Of a DNA stretch of 48,301 nucleotides, positions 27,317 to 36,419 are shown piece after piece. A model generated the notes under the pieces. That model was not told the DNA's origin, made no database searches, and saw nothing but the letters and a program-made list of their open reading frames with translations. Where the stretch lies: NCBI GenBank assembly GCA_021155885.1, contig JAJNBB010000008.1:1-48301 (forward strand), read 5' to 3'. Position 1 is the stretch's first letter. Every line of letters begins with the position of its first letter. Both the position numbers and the translations under genes were made by a program. This DNA is from Fibrobacteria bacterium. GTDB lineage: Bacteria > Fibrobacterota > Fibrobacteria > UBA11236.

Positions 27317-28549
27317 TTACGCAAGAAGCCGGTCGAGGCGCGTCCGCAGCGTTTCGAGGCCGGCCCGCAATGAGCGTTCCTCGGTTTCCACGAATTGGCG
27401 GCAGGCGGTCCGGGAATCGGGCCTCGCATGCAATGCCGCCAAGTCGGGCGCATGGGGGCAGATCTTCAGCAGGCCGGCCGCCGCCAGTTTCTTCACCAGG
27501 TAGTCCTGGCCGGCGTGCCACGGGCCGATGGCCATGGAAACGCCCGCCGCGAGGGGCTCCCAGAGATTGTGTCCCCCGTGCGGCGCGAAGCTTCCGCCAA
27601 TCACGGCGGCGCGGCAGCGGTCGAGCGTTTCGCCGACAAGTCCGAAGGCGTCCACGATCTGGCGCGCGGCGCGGGAGTCCGCGGATCGCAGCGTGAATCC
27701 CAGCGGCTCCAGCGCGGCGCGAAACGCCGGCAGGGAATCCAGCTTGCGCGGGAACACGAAGAGGGGAATGTTCCCGAGGGGGCCGGCCAGCGCCGGGAGG
27801 ATCGCGCGCAGTTCATCCGCGTGCAGCGAAACGAGCGCGATCCCGGCGCGCGCGTCCGGAATTTCCGGCGCCCGTTGGGGCCGCTCTCCGAGATAGTGCA
27901 GGCCGCGCAGGTCGGCGCCGGTCTCCACCGCGCGCGCGCCGGCACGGCGAATCCGCGCGGCGCCGGCCTCGGTTTGGGCGAGCGTCCAGTCGAGACCTTG
28001 GAGCACCGGCCGCAGGATGCGCGGCGCGCGCGGGGCGAGCGCCGAGATCCAGAGGACGGGTTTTCCCGCGCGCTTCGTTTCGCCCACGAAGTGCGGCCAG
28101 AGTTCCCCTTCGAACAAAACCAGCGCGCGCACGCCGTGCCGGTCCAGGAATTTCCGCACGACGCGCGGGTGGTCCAGCGGGGCGAGCGCGACGCTCCAGC
28201 GCGCGGGCGCGCCTGCGGCGCGGACGCGCGCCCGCAGAAAATCCAGGCCCTCGACGGTGTTCGTCGTCAGGACGAAGGAGCGATCCGGGCGGTCCTCCGC
28301 CAGGAAGCGCGCCGCGGCCCAGAGACCCTTGCTTTCTCCCAGGGAGGCGGCGTGCATCCACAGGGTAACGTTCGTGTTACTGACCGTGTTGCCGGGATTC
28401 CCGTCGGCTTCCAGGCGCTCCGCGAGGCGCCACCGCCGGGGCCACAAATCCCTTCCCGAGGCCTTCTCGAGCGACGCCAGCGCGCGCGCGGCCATCAGCG
28501 CGGGCTCCCAGGCGAGGCGATACAGCGCGAGGAGAAGGGAGAATCGCAT
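27317..28549 (-). CDS. waaA: 3-deoxy-D-manno-octulosonic acid (Kdo) transferase
   Basis: This 410-residue inner-membrane GT-B glycosyltransferase puts Kdo on lipid A precursor, the first step of LPS core assembly. The catalytic Glu72 is in MHAASLGESKG. LVLFEGELWPHFV and the donor-site SFAPHGGHNLWEP near the C-terminus are family hallmarks. Its presence argues for LPS in this organism. It begins 15 bp after the stop of the membrane methyltransferase and likely shares the ABC-methyltransferase-waaA transcript. No Shine-Dalgarno is obvious before the ATG. Mono- or bifunctional use cannot be told from sequence. Confidence 0.93.
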   Translation of the reverse strand: MRFSLLLALYRLAWEPALMAARALASLEKASGRDLWPRRWRLAERLEADGNPGNTVSNTNVTLWMHAASLGESKGLWAAARFLAEDRPDRSFVLTTNTVEGLDFLRARVRAAGAPARWSVALAPLDHPRVVRKFLDRHGVRALVLFEGELWPHFVGETKRAGKPVLWISALAPRAPRILRPVLQGLDWTLAQTEAGAARIRRAGARAVETGADLRGLHYLGERPQRAPEIPDARAGIALVSLHADELRAILPALAGPLGNIPLFVFPRKLDSLPAFRAALEPLGFTLRSADSRAARQIVDAFGLVGETLDRCRAAVIGGSFAPHGGHNLWEPLAAGVSMAIGPWHAGQDYLVKKLAAAGLLKICPHAPDLAALHARPDSRTACRQFVETEERSLRAGLETLRTRLDRLLA

Positions 28550-28564
28550 CCGTCTGTGCGCGGG

Positions 28565-29161
28565 TCAGGGAAGCCGGGGGATGTGCGCCGCCGCCCACAG
28601 GATCAGCACGCAGGCGGCGGCATAGGCGAGGTTGCGGCCCTGCCGGGAAAGCACCGGAGACCAGTTCCTCGTGTCGGTGATGTTCTCGGCGCGCGGCGGG
28701 GGGCGAAGACCGAACCAGCGCGGCGTCACGGCGGCGTAGGCCGCATACGCGTCGGGCCAAAGGCCCTTCAGATGCTTCTCCTCCCAGCGCGCCAGCACGA
28801 CGTGATGAGCCAGGAGGAAGGCGAGCAGGGCCACCGTCGTTTCGGGCGAAAGGGCGTTGGCGAAGAAAATCAAGCCCGCGCCGATGGCCAGGTTGGAGAG
28901 GTACAGGGGATTGCGCGAGAAGGCGTAGGGGCCCGAAGCGACGAGGGACGGGGCCTCGGCCCGCGCCCCGTTTCCATGGAGGCCCAGATGCGCGCCGGCC
29001 CAGGCGCGCAGCAACATCCCCGACGCGACGATCGCGAGCATTTCCCAGCGGAGCGGCGCATCGTCGGCCGGCACCAGCGCGCGCCTCCAAGCCAGCAACA
29101 GGAAAAGCGCGGCGAGCGTCCACCCGCGCGCGGCGAAGTAAAAGGAAAGCACCCGGTTCAT
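28565..29161 (-). CDS. ICMT/PEMT-like membrane methyltransferase
   Basis: This 198-residue integral membrane protein has several hydrophobic helices. The diagnostic run is GPYAFSRNPLYLSNL, followed by EEKHLKGLWPDAYAAYAAVTPRW. Together these form the SAM-binding half of isoprenylcysteine carboxyl methyltransferases and bacterial phospholipid methyltransferases. In bacteria such proteins often methylate phosphatidylethanolamine or other lipids rather than prenyl-cysteine, and the substrate is unknown here. The start overlaps the ABC exporter stop (ATGA) and waaA follows after 15 bp, so the three genes form one operon directed at the envelope lipid layer. Confidence 0.85.
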   Translation of the reverse strand: MNRVLSFYFAARGWTLAALFLLLAWRRALVPADDAPLRWEMLAIVASGMLLRAWAGAHLGLHGNGARAEAPSLVASGPYAFSRNPLYLSNLAIGAGLIFFANALSPETTVALLAFLLAHHVVLARWEEKHLKGLWPDAYAAYAAVTPRWFGLRPPPRAENITDTRNWSPVLSRQGRNLAYAAACVLILWAAAHIPRLP

Positions 29162-30753
29162 GCCCGGGCTTCCCGCGACAGGTCCAGCAGGGAATCGCAG
29201 AGCGCGCCGAGAAAGGGTTCGTGGGAGACGACCAACGCGCCTCGTGCGTTTTTAGGATCGCCGCCGCGCGCGTTGCCGCGCTTCCAGATCCGCAGCACTC
29301 CGGCCAGGATTTCCTCGCGCTCGTGGGCCGGCAATCCCGTGGTCGGTTCGTCCAGGAGCAAATACCCGGCGTCCGACGCGGCCGCGCGCGCCAGCGCCAT
29401 GCGCTGCCTCTCGCCGCCCGACATCGATTCCGGATGCTCGGCCTTCCCGATCAGGTTTTCCAGGCGCAGCACCGCGTTCAATTCCTCCCACAAACCCGGG
29501 TTCTCCGACCGCAGGCGCGAGGCCCACGCGCGCCAATCCGCGCCCGGATGCGCGCGCTGCGGAAGATACGCGATGCCGGGATCGGTGCGGCGCGCGGCGG
29601 CCGCCCACCACACCTTTCCGCGTTTTCCCGGCGGCCCCGACGGAATTTCCGCGCCGGCGATCAAGCGCAATAACGTGGTCTTTCCGGCTCCGTTGGGACC
29701 CGTTATGCCCGTCACTTCGTCCGCCCGGAATTTCAGGGAGACGTCCTCGAATACGGGATGAGCGTCGGCGTGCCCGCCACCGGGCGCCGCGTAGGCGAAA
29801 GACGCGTTCTCGAGCGCGAAGAAACCCGGCTCCGGGTTCTCGGGGGGCAGGGCGCGCGGTTCGCAGGCGTTCCATCCCGCCAGCAGGGCCCGCACTTCGT
29901 CGAGCGCCTGCGTGCCCTGGAGCGCGACGGGATAATGGCGGGCCGCCTCGCGCACCGGGCGGTACACCAACACCAGCAACGCGGTGAACAAGATCCAGCC
30001 GTCCAGGCCGTCGAGCACGAAGGCGCCGCTCACGAGCAGACCGGTCAGCGCGAAGAAGAAACCGGTCTCGAGCAGCGCGGGATACCGCGCCTGGGCGCGC
30101 CGCCACTTCCAGTCGGCGACGCGCGCCGCGTCGAGCTCGCCCGAGAACCTCCGCAGGTACCCGTCCCAGGCCGTTCCCGACGCGGCCTCGAGACCGGCGG
30201 CGAACTCCTCGTTCGCGCGCCGCTCCGCCGCGCGTCCGTGCGAACCCGAGCGTTCCAGATCGCGCAGCGAGCGGTTCTTCCATTTCAAAACGCGCCAGGC
30301 GAGCGCGCCCACCGCCAGCGCCGGCAGGGCGATCTTCCACGACAGCAGGAAAAGTCCGGGGAGGAGAACGCCGCCCTGCAGCAGGCTTCCGGCGAAGCGG
30401 CGCCGCGCCAACAGGCCCTCGGCGGCTCGGGGAATCGTCTCCTCGAGGACGCGCGCGAGTTCGCGCCGGACCGCCGGGCGGTAGGCGGGCACCGCCCGGG
30501 CGCGCAGGGTTTCCAGCAATTGCGATTGCAGCGCCGAGACGGCCCGCCGCAGCGACTGGACCTCCAGCGCCGCGCCCCGCTCCTGGAAGACAAGACGCAG
30601 CACCGCGAAGCCGCCCATCAGTCCCAGCGCGGCGGGACCTGATCCGGTCAGGCCCCACCGGGCGGACAAAACGAAGCCGGCCTCGCACAGGCCTTGCCCC
30701 AGCGCGAGCAGCGGGATCCCGATGCGGGCCGAACGACTGAGAACGGGATGCAT
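29158..30753 (-). CDS. ABC exporter, membrane and ATPase domains fused
   Basis: This 531-residue half-transporter has an N-terminal membrane domain with about six helices to residue 290 or so, linked to a C-terminal ATPase. Walker A is GPNGAGKTT, the signature is SGGERQRMALARA, Walker B is YLLLDEPTTG and the switch His is in VSHEPF. It would work as a dimer in the inner membrane, and the membrane sequence does not name a substrate. It lies in an operon with the lipid methyltransferase and waaA, so a lipid-related cargo is plausible but unproved. The ATG at 30753 has TACCTT 6 nt upstream. It is divergent from the hydrolase gene, with only 24 bp between the two start codons. Confidence 0.85.
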   Translation of the reverse strand: MHPVLSRSARIGIPLLALGQGLCEAGFVLSARWGLTGSGPAALGLMGGFAVLRLVFQERGAALEVQSLRRAVSALQSQLLETLRARAVPAYRPAVRRELARVLEETIPRAAEGLLARRRFAGSLLQGGVLLPGLFLLSWKIALPALAVGALAWRVLKWKNRSLRDLERSGSHGRAAERRANEEFAAGLEAASGTAWDGYLRRFSGELDAARVADWKWRRAQARYPALLETGFFFALTGLLVSGAFVLDGLDGWILFTALLVLVYRPVREAARHYPVALQGTQALDEVRALLAGWNACEPRALPPENPEPGFFALENASFAYAAPGGGHADAHPVFEDVSLKFRADEVTGITGPNGAGKTTLLRLIAGAEIPSGPPGKRGKVWWAAAARRTDPGIAYLPQRAHPGADWRAWASRLRSENPGLWEELNAVLRLENLIGKAEHPESMSGGERQRMALARAAASDAGYLLLDEPTTGLPAHEREEILAGVLRIWKRGNARGGDPKNARGALVVSHEPFLGALCDSLLDLSREARA

Positions 30754-30759
30754 GGCGTA

Positions 30760-30765
30760 AAGGTA
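30760..30765 (-). promoter_or_regulatory. Candidate -10 box of the ABC exporter operon (leaderless type)
   Basis: TACCTT lies exactly 6 nt before the ATG at 30753 and overlaps the opposing -10 by two bases. Confidence 0.5.
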
Positions 30766-30769
30766 TTTT
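30764..30769 (+). promoter_or_regulatory. Candidate -10 box of the NAPE-PLD-like gene
   Basis: TATTTT lies 8 nt before the ATG at 30778. It overlaps the -10 of the divergent ABC operon, so both cannot be occupied at once. Confidence 0.45.
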
Positions 30770-30777
30770 GTTTCGCC

Positions 30778-31773
30778 ATGCGCCATTCCTTTGTGACCGT
30801 CTGCATCGGCTTCCTCGCGGCGGCCGGTGCCTACGAAAAATCGGACCACTATGACGGAGAACGCTTTTTCAACCCCGGCCTCGGCCCCATCGACAAAAGC
30901 TTCGGCGATTTGTGGAAGTGGAAAACCGGATCCGACGCCGCGATCTGGCCGAAGTGGGTGGAAACCGGCACGGGCCCCGCGCTGGAACCGACCGGTGGAA
31001 AGGGCGCGGCGGCCACCTTCGTCAACCACGCCACCTTCGTGGTCCGTTTTCCGGGAGCGGTGGTCCTGACCGACCCGATCTGGTCGGAACGGTGTTCTCC
31101 CGTCTCCTTCGCGGGGCCTAAGCGCGTCCACGCCCCCGGAGTTCCCTGGAAGGATCTTCCCAAGGTGGACGTGGTAGTGATCTCGCACAATCACTACGAC
31201 CATCTCGACCTTCCCACGCTCAAGAAACTAGCCGCCCGCGATAACCCGTTGTTCCTGGTTCCCCTGGGCGAGAAGGAATGGCTTGGGGACGAGGGGTTGC
31301 GCGTTCACGAGATGGACTGGTGGCAATCCATAAAGGTCGCCGGGGTAACGTTCACGTTCCTGCCCGCGCAGCATTGGTCCTCGCGCACGCCGTGGGACCG
31401 CAACAAAACCCTGTGGGGAAGCTGGGGCATGACGGGGTCGGACGGGACCTTGGTGTACCACGGGGGCGACACCGGCTACGGCCCGCACTTCCGGAAGATC
31501 CGCGAACGGTGGGGGGCGCCGGACCTGGCGCTGCTTCCCATAGGCGCCTACGATCCCGAGTGGTTCATGAAGGCCGCGCACATGAATCCCGAAGACGCCC
31601 TGAAGGCCTTCGACGACCTCGACGCGCGGCGCGCCGTGGGCATGCACTTCGGCACCTTCCAGCTCACCGATGAAGCGCGCGGCGATCCGATGTTCCGGAT
31701 CCGCAAGGCCATGGGCGCGCGGGCCTTCTTCGTGCCGGACCCGGGCCAAAGTTTCCAGGCGCGCCGGGAATGA
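30778..31773 (+). CDS. NAPE-PLD/RomA-like metallo-hydrolase, exported
   Basis: This 331-residue metallo-beta-lactamase-fold enzyme has a signal peptide (MRHSFVTVCIGFLAAAGA). The metal motif H-x-H-x-D-H is His137-Asn-His139-Tyr-Asp141-His142. QHWSSRTPWDRNKTLWGSWGM and GDTGYG are the trademark of the N-acylphosphatidylethanolamine phospholipase D (RomA/UlaG-related) class, and a final His is in VGMHFGTFQLTDEA. Family members cut N-acyl lipids or other phosphoesters. The ATG at 30778 is preferred to an upstream frame start at 30694 because it creates the signal peptide and sits next to a -10 box. It shares a terminator with the converging OmpA gene. Confidence 0.88.
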   Translation: MRHSFVTVCIGFLAAAGAYEKSDHYDGERFFNPGLGPIDKSFGDLWKWKTGSDAAIWPKWVETGTGPALEPTGGKGAAATFVNHATFVVRFPGAVVLTDPIWSERCSPVSFAGPKRVHAPGVPWKDLPKVDVVVISHNHYDHLDLPTLKKLAARDNPLFLVPLGEKEWLGDEGLRVHEMDWWQSIKVAGVTFTFLPAQHWSSRTPWDRNKTLWGSWGMTGSDGTLVYHGGDTGYGPHFRKIRERWGAPDLALLPIGAYDPEWFMKAAHMNPEDALKAFDDLDARRAVGMHFGTFQLTDEARGDPMFRIRKAMGARAFFVPDPGQSFQARRE

Positions 31774-31785
31774 TTCCGGCAACAA

Positions 31786-31817
31786 AAAACCGGCCCCCCT
31801 TGCGGAGAACCGGTTTT
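31786..31817. terminator. Bidirectional terminator between hydrolase and second OmpA gene
   Basis: AAAACCGG (31786-31793) pairs with CCGGTTTT (31810-31817) with A and T runs on both sides, so it can serve both converging genes. Confidence 0.8.
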
Positions 31818-31837
31818 CCGAAAAGCACCGCTGAGGC

Positions 31838-33328
31838 CTAGCGGTACTCTTTCAGCACTTCCGGATTCGTGACCTTGAGTTCTGTCCGCCGGTTCAGCTG
31901 ACGTCCCTCGGGAGTGTCGTTGGTGGCCTTGGGCTGGCTGTACCAATAACCCCGCGAGGTCAGGCGACCCTGCAGGCTCGGCTCCGCGCGAAGCATGTAC
32001 GAGACCACGGCGGCCGAACGCCCGTTGCTGAGGTTCTGGTTGTATTCCAGCCCGCCCACGTTGTCGGTGTGCCCCCCGATCTCGATGTTGAGCTTGGGAT
32101 ACTGGGTGAGCAACTTGGAAATCAAATCGAGATACGGTTCCGAGTTGATGGAAATATCGGTCTTGCCGGTCTCGAAGTAGACCGCGTCCAGCACCAGCAG
32201 GCCGGTGGACAGCAGTTGCTTCTGGATCTCGGGGCGGCGGGCCAGCTCTTCCAGAAGGCGCCTGTCGGCTTCGACGCGCGCGATCGAGTCCATGCGAGAC
32301 CGGGCGCGATCCTGGGCCGCGGCGTTCGCCAGGCTGTCGTTCTGGCGGCGCAGGCGCGCCATTTCGAGGCGGCGCTGGCGGGCGGCTTCACGACGATCCT
32401 TGCGCGTGTCGACCGAATAGGTCAGGCCGCCGAAGACGCGCCAGGGCTCCAGCGCGCGGGAGGCGATTCCCGAGCTCGCCCGTTCGGGCGAAAGCGCGAT
32501 GTCGGCGCCCACGTTCACGTTGATGAGGGCCGGCGTGCGCCAGGTGACCGAGGGCGTGACCCACAGGGGATCCTTGGTGTCGGGGCTGGCCAGGAAGGTG
32601 CGGGAATTGATTTCCAGGCCCGTGATGAGGGAGACGATGGGGATGAACTCCACGCCCGCGCCGAGAAGCAGCGCCACTTCCTTGGACGGCTGGAAGGAGG
32701 AGAGGACGCCTTCATTGAAATGGATCTTGAAGCCCGTTTCCTTGGGATTGCGGGTCAGCAGGACCGATTGGGCCAAGGTGATCTTCACGTCGGTATAGGT
32801 GCGCGTCTCGAGGTAATTGTACCCGTCGAGCCCGTTGTTGTTGATTTGGTTGCTGCTGGTGCCGAAGAGGCCCATGACCTCGCCGGCCATCCGAATGGGG
32901 GTGCTGCGGGCGAAGGGCACGTTGAACTTGGCACCGAGGAACGAACTGCCCCATCCGGATCCACTGATTCCGTCCGCGCGAACATTGTGGACGTTCACGC
33001 CGGTGAAGGCGTCCAGGTAGGGATTAAGTCCCAACGCGGCGCCCAAGGTGGCGGTGGAAATTTGGCCGTTGGTCAGCATCTCGCCGGCATAGCTGACGTT
33101 GGCCATGTCGCGAGACTGGCTGTACATCGAACCGCGCACGGTGAGGTTCACCTGGCCTGCGCCGATGCCTTCGGCGGAAATCACCTGCGACATGCCGATG
33201 GTCCCGTTCGGATTCACCGAGGATGCGCGCGTCGGCATGATCTCGGCGTCCTGGGCGTATGGCTGGGTCGCCAGAAAGGCGAGCGCCAGGGCCGGCAGGT
33301 GGATTCTGGATGAGAGAAAGGATTTCAT
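31838..33328 (-). CDS. OmpA-family outer-membrane protein, second copy
   Basis: This 496-residue protein has the signal MKSFLSSRIHLPALALAFLATQPYAQ. The N-terminal domain (SQVISAEGIGAGQVNLTVRG) is clearly paralogous to the OmpA at 18439, and it has a shorter charged linker. The C-terminal OmpA domain has DAVYFETGKTDI, IEIGGHTDNVGG and NLSNGRSAAVVSYM. It should anchor the outer membrane to peptidoglycan. I start at the ATG at 33328 because AGGAGG is 6 nt before it and a signal peptide follows, rather than at 33385. The promoter is the leader type (TTGCCC, 16 nt, TATACT). Both OmpA genes end in good terminators, as expected for abundant proteins. Confidence 0.9.
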   Translation of the reverse strand: MKSFLSSRIHLPALALAFLATQPYAQDAEIMPTRASSVNPNGTIGMSQVISAEGIGAGQVNLTVRGSMYSQSRDMANVSYAGEMLTNGQISTATLGAALGLNPYLDAFTGVNVHNVRADGISGSGWGSSFLGAKFNVPFARSTPIRMAGEVMGLFGTSSNQINNNGLDGYNYLETRTYTDVKITLAQSVLLTRNPKETGFKIHFNEGVLSSFQPSKEVALLLGAGVEFIPIVSLITGLEINSRTFLASPDTKDPLWVTPSVTWRTPALINVNVGADIALSPERASSGIASRALEPWRVFGGLTYSVDTRKDRREAARQRRLEMARLRRQNDSLANAAAQDRARSRMDSIARVEADRRLLEELARRPEIQKQLLSTGLLVLDAVYFETGKTDISINSEPYLDLISKLLTQYPKLNIEIGGHTDNVGGLEYNQNLSNGRSAAVVSYMLRAEPSLQGRLTSRGYWYSQPKATNDTPEGRQLNRRTELKVTNPEVLKEYR

Positions 33329-33357
33329 TCGGGCCTCCTGGGTTGTGGTCGAAAACC

Positions 33358-33385
33358 AGTATACAGGAGTCGAATGTCTGGGCAA
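33358..33385 (-). promoter_or_regulatory. Promoter of the second OmpA gene
   Basis: TTGCCC (33380-33385) and TATACT (33358-33363) on the minus strand are 16 nt apart, leaving a leader of about 23 nt with the Shine-Dalgarno AGGAGG. Confidence 0.6.
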
Positions 33386-33431
33386 GCGGTCGGCGTAACA
33401 GAGAGTCGCAAGATCAGCGGGAGTCTTGCAA

Positions 33432-33471
33432 CAATGTTAGGGCGATCCTTATTAATAAGGAGGCAATGTTA
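33432..33471. repeat. Palindrome flanked by direct repeats
   Basis: CCTTATTAATAAGG (33447-33460) is a perfect palindrome. The octamer CAATGTTA flanks it at 33432-33439 and 33464-33471. It may be an operator, but no regulator is linked to it. Confidence 0.4.
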
Positions 33472-33484
33472 AAGACGGGCAAAA

Positions 33485-33503
33485 TGCGTTACAAATTAAC
33501 GCA
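33485..33503. promoter_or_regulatory. 7-bp inverted repeat, possible operator
   Basis: TGCGTTA and TAACGCA face each other around CAAAT. Symmetry of this kind is typical of a dimeric repressor site. It lies about 190 bp before the groES promoter and 122 bp upstream of the OmpA promoter. Confidence 0.4.
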
Positions 33504-33652
33504 AAGCCCCTTCGTTTTCGGCCCGCGATTTGCAAAGTCCCTCAACGGCAGGGGGACTAACCGCAAAGTCGAAGCCCCCGGCTGGTTTTGAACCCCAAGA
33601 TGTTTCAGAGGCGACCCGATGTGTTTCGTTATGGAACGTTTTGTTTCAAAAT

Positions 33653-33688
33653 GCCATTTTTAGAGTTTTTTGGCCATTTTTTTAGAGT
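33653..33688 (+). repeat. Tandem direct repeat before the groES promoter
   Basis: GCCATTTTTAGAGT (33653-33666) recurs as GCCATTTTTTTAGAGT (33673-33688), ending 6 nt before the -35 box. AT-rich DNA here could act as an upstream promoter element. Confidence 0.4.
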
Positions 33689-33694
33689 GACCAC

Positions 33695-33723
33695 TTGATA
33701 TACGAGTCGCTTTCGGATAGATT
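33695..33723 (+). promoter_or_regulatory. groESL promoter
   Basis: TTGATA (33695-33700) and TAGATT (33718-33723) have the ideal 17-nt spacing. Transcription should begin near 33730, just before the CIRCE element. Confidence 0.75.
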
Positions 33724-33734
33724 GGTCAACCTCT

Positions 33735-33761
33735 TTAGCACTCAGGTCGCCGGACTGCCAA
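33735..33761 (+). promoter_or_regulatory. CIRCE operator of groESL
   Basis: TTAGCACTC (perfect left arm) and GACTGCCAA (7 of 9 match to GAGTGCTAA) are separated by 9 nt, the HrcA-binding geometry. It sits just after the expected transcript start, so HrcA bound there should block groES-groEL transcription. hrcA itself is at 37000. Confidence 0.85.
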
Positions 33762-33810
33762 TGCATTCCGACCGGGCGCTGAATCACGACACACACCAAA
33801 GGAGACAGCC

Positions 33811-34095
33811 ATGAGCGTCAAACCCCTTGCAGACCGGGTCCTCGTCGAGGCCCTCGAAGCCGCCGAGAAGACCGCGGGCGGATTGTACATCCCCGACAAC
33901 GCGAAAGAGAAGCCGCAGAAGGGCAAGATCATCGCCGTGGGTCCGGGCAAAGCCGCCGAGAACGGCACCGTGATCAAGCCCGAAGTGAAGGTCGGCGACA
34001 CGGTCCTGTACGGCAAGTACTCCGGCACCGAGGTTTCGGTCGACGGCAAGGATTACCTCATTATGCGCGAGAGCGATCTGCTCGCGGTCATTTAA
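33811..34095 (+). CDS. groES: GroES co-chaperonin
   Basis: This 94-residue heptamer-forming lid of the GroEL cage is cytosolic. The start [35 protein letters not shown] carries the mobile-loop region, and the middle has GKIIAVGPG and [16 protein letters not shown]. Length and sequence are standard. AAGGAGA precedes the ATG by about 6 nt, with a leader of about 80 nt that contains CIRCE, so it is repressed by HrcA. groEL follows after 63 bp. Confidence 0.98.
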   Translation: MSVKPLADRVLVEALEAAEKTAGGLYIPDNAKEKPQKGKIIAVGPGKAAENGTVIKPEVKVGDTVLYGKYSGTEVSVDGKDYLIMRESDLLAVI

Positions 34096-34109
34096 ACAAC
34101 GAAGAACCC

Positions 34110-34136
34110 GTAGGGGCGAGCCCTTTGGGCCGCCCC
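34110..34136. repeat. GTAGGGGCG palindrome, copy 3, degenerate
   Basis: GTAGGGGCG, GCCC and GGGC/GCCCC form a hairpin with one mismatch around TTT in the groES-groEL gap. It leaves the Shine-Dalgarno AAAGGAG of groEL free. Confidence 0.65.
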
Positions 34137-34158
34137 ACTCTAAAAGGAGACTAGACTA

Positions 34159-35801
<1,643 letters not shown>

Positions 35802-35802
<1 letters not shown>

Positions 35803-35850
35803 GATCGGCGCAAGCCGATCCGGTAAGGGCGGGATTCAATCACGCCCTTA
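35802..35850 (+). repeat. Two hairpins after groEL
   Basis: GGATCGGC (35802-35809) faces GCCGATCC (35814-35821), and TAAGGGCG (35824-35831) faces CGCCCTTA (35843-35850). Neither has a T-tract, so they may protect the RNA end. Confidence 0.6.
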
Positions 35851-35871
35851 ACATCATGACCCGATGACTAC

Positions 35872-35909
35872 AATCCCTCGGTCCGGCAACGGGTCGGGGG
35901 ATTTTTTGT
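35872..35909 (+). terminator. Terminator of groESL
   Basis: AATCCC (35872-35877) pairs with GGGATT (35898-35903), with inner CG and CCG/CGG pairs around GCAA, and a T-tract follows at 35902-35907. Confidence 0.85.
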
Positions 35910-35972
35910 TTGGGCGCGTCCGTTGATGCCGGGGGAAGTCCCTCGCGCTTCGTTCGGGTCCGCCTTGTGAGA

Positions 35973-36003
35973 CCGTCATTCCCGCGAAGGCGGGAACCCA
36001 CGC
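35973..36003. repeat. REP-like hairpin of the widespread CATTCCCGCGAAGGCGGGAA type
   Basis: TTCCCGC (35979-35985) and GCGGGAA (35990-35996) form a 7-bp stem around GAAG, within GTCATTCCCG.. and ..GGGAACCCA. This element is known from many unrelated bacterial genomes as an intergenic palindrome. One copy is seen here. Confidence 0.7.
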
Positions 36004-36029
36004 TGCGAAGCATTGATTGGAGTCCAAAT

Positions 36030-36338
36030 ATGATCGCAAAAGTCGCCGTCCTTGGAACCTTCCGGTTCCCGCCCGAACGCATCCCCGAAGTGCTCGTGCC
36101 GCTCAAGGCGCTGGTCGACGCCACGCACGAGAACGACGGCTGCATCGCCTACGACGTGGCCGAGGACCTTTACGATAAAGGCCTGATCCGCATGTCCGAG
36201 CTGTGGCCCGATCATGAGTCGCTCGAGAAACATCTTCGGGCACCGCACATCGAGCCGTGGCGCCAGGCTGTGGGCGAGCTGGGATTGATCTCGCGCGAGT
36301 TCATGGTGTACGACGTGTCGAACGGAAAGCCTCTTTGA
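36030..36338 (+). CDS. ABM-domain protein (putative quinol monooxygenase family)
   Basis: This 102-residue, YgiN-like protein has a ferredoxin-like fold. The start MIAKVAVLGTFRFPPERIPEVL matches the ABM family, with NDGCIAYDVAEDLYDKGLIRMSELWPDHESLEKHLRAPH carrying the expected central strand and the conserved His near the end. Members are oxygenases or heme-degrading enzymes working on quinones. The cofactor and substrate here are unknown. The ATG at 36030 is chosen because the upstream frame is in the palindrome-rich region. GTGACCGCCGTCAC at 36362-36375 is a small inverted repeat right after the gene. Confidence 0.85.
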   Translation: MIAKVAVLGTFRFPPERIPEVLVPLKALVDATHENDGCIAYDVAEDLYDKGLIRMSELWPDHESLEKHLRAPHIEPWRQAVGELGLISREFMVYDVSNGKPL

Positions 36339-36407
36339 TCGTGAAAAAGTCCGCCGCGCATGTGACCGCCGTCACGCCCCGGACTTCCCGTCCTCTGGTG
36401 ATGGGGC

Positions 36408-36413
36408 TATGCT
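36408..36413 (+). promoter_or_regulatory. Candidate -10 box of the ORF6N gene (leaderless type)
   Basis: TATGCT lies exactly 6 nt before the ATG at 36420. Confidence 0.5.
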
Positions 36414-36419
36414 TCCCGC

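Larger units (their letters stand above)
33329..33810. other. AT-rich gap between the second OmpA gene and groES
   Basis: No gene is seen. From the left it holds the OmpA promoter, a 14-nt palindrome, a 7-bp inverted repeat, tandem direct repeats, and the groES promoter with CIRCE. See the separate entries. Confidence 0.6.

Noticed and set aside
33570-33600. tRNA-like sequence GGTTTTGAACCCC
   Set aside because: It resembles a T-arm on either strand but the T-loop fails the consensus, and no acceptor stem, D-arm or anticodon arm surrounds it.
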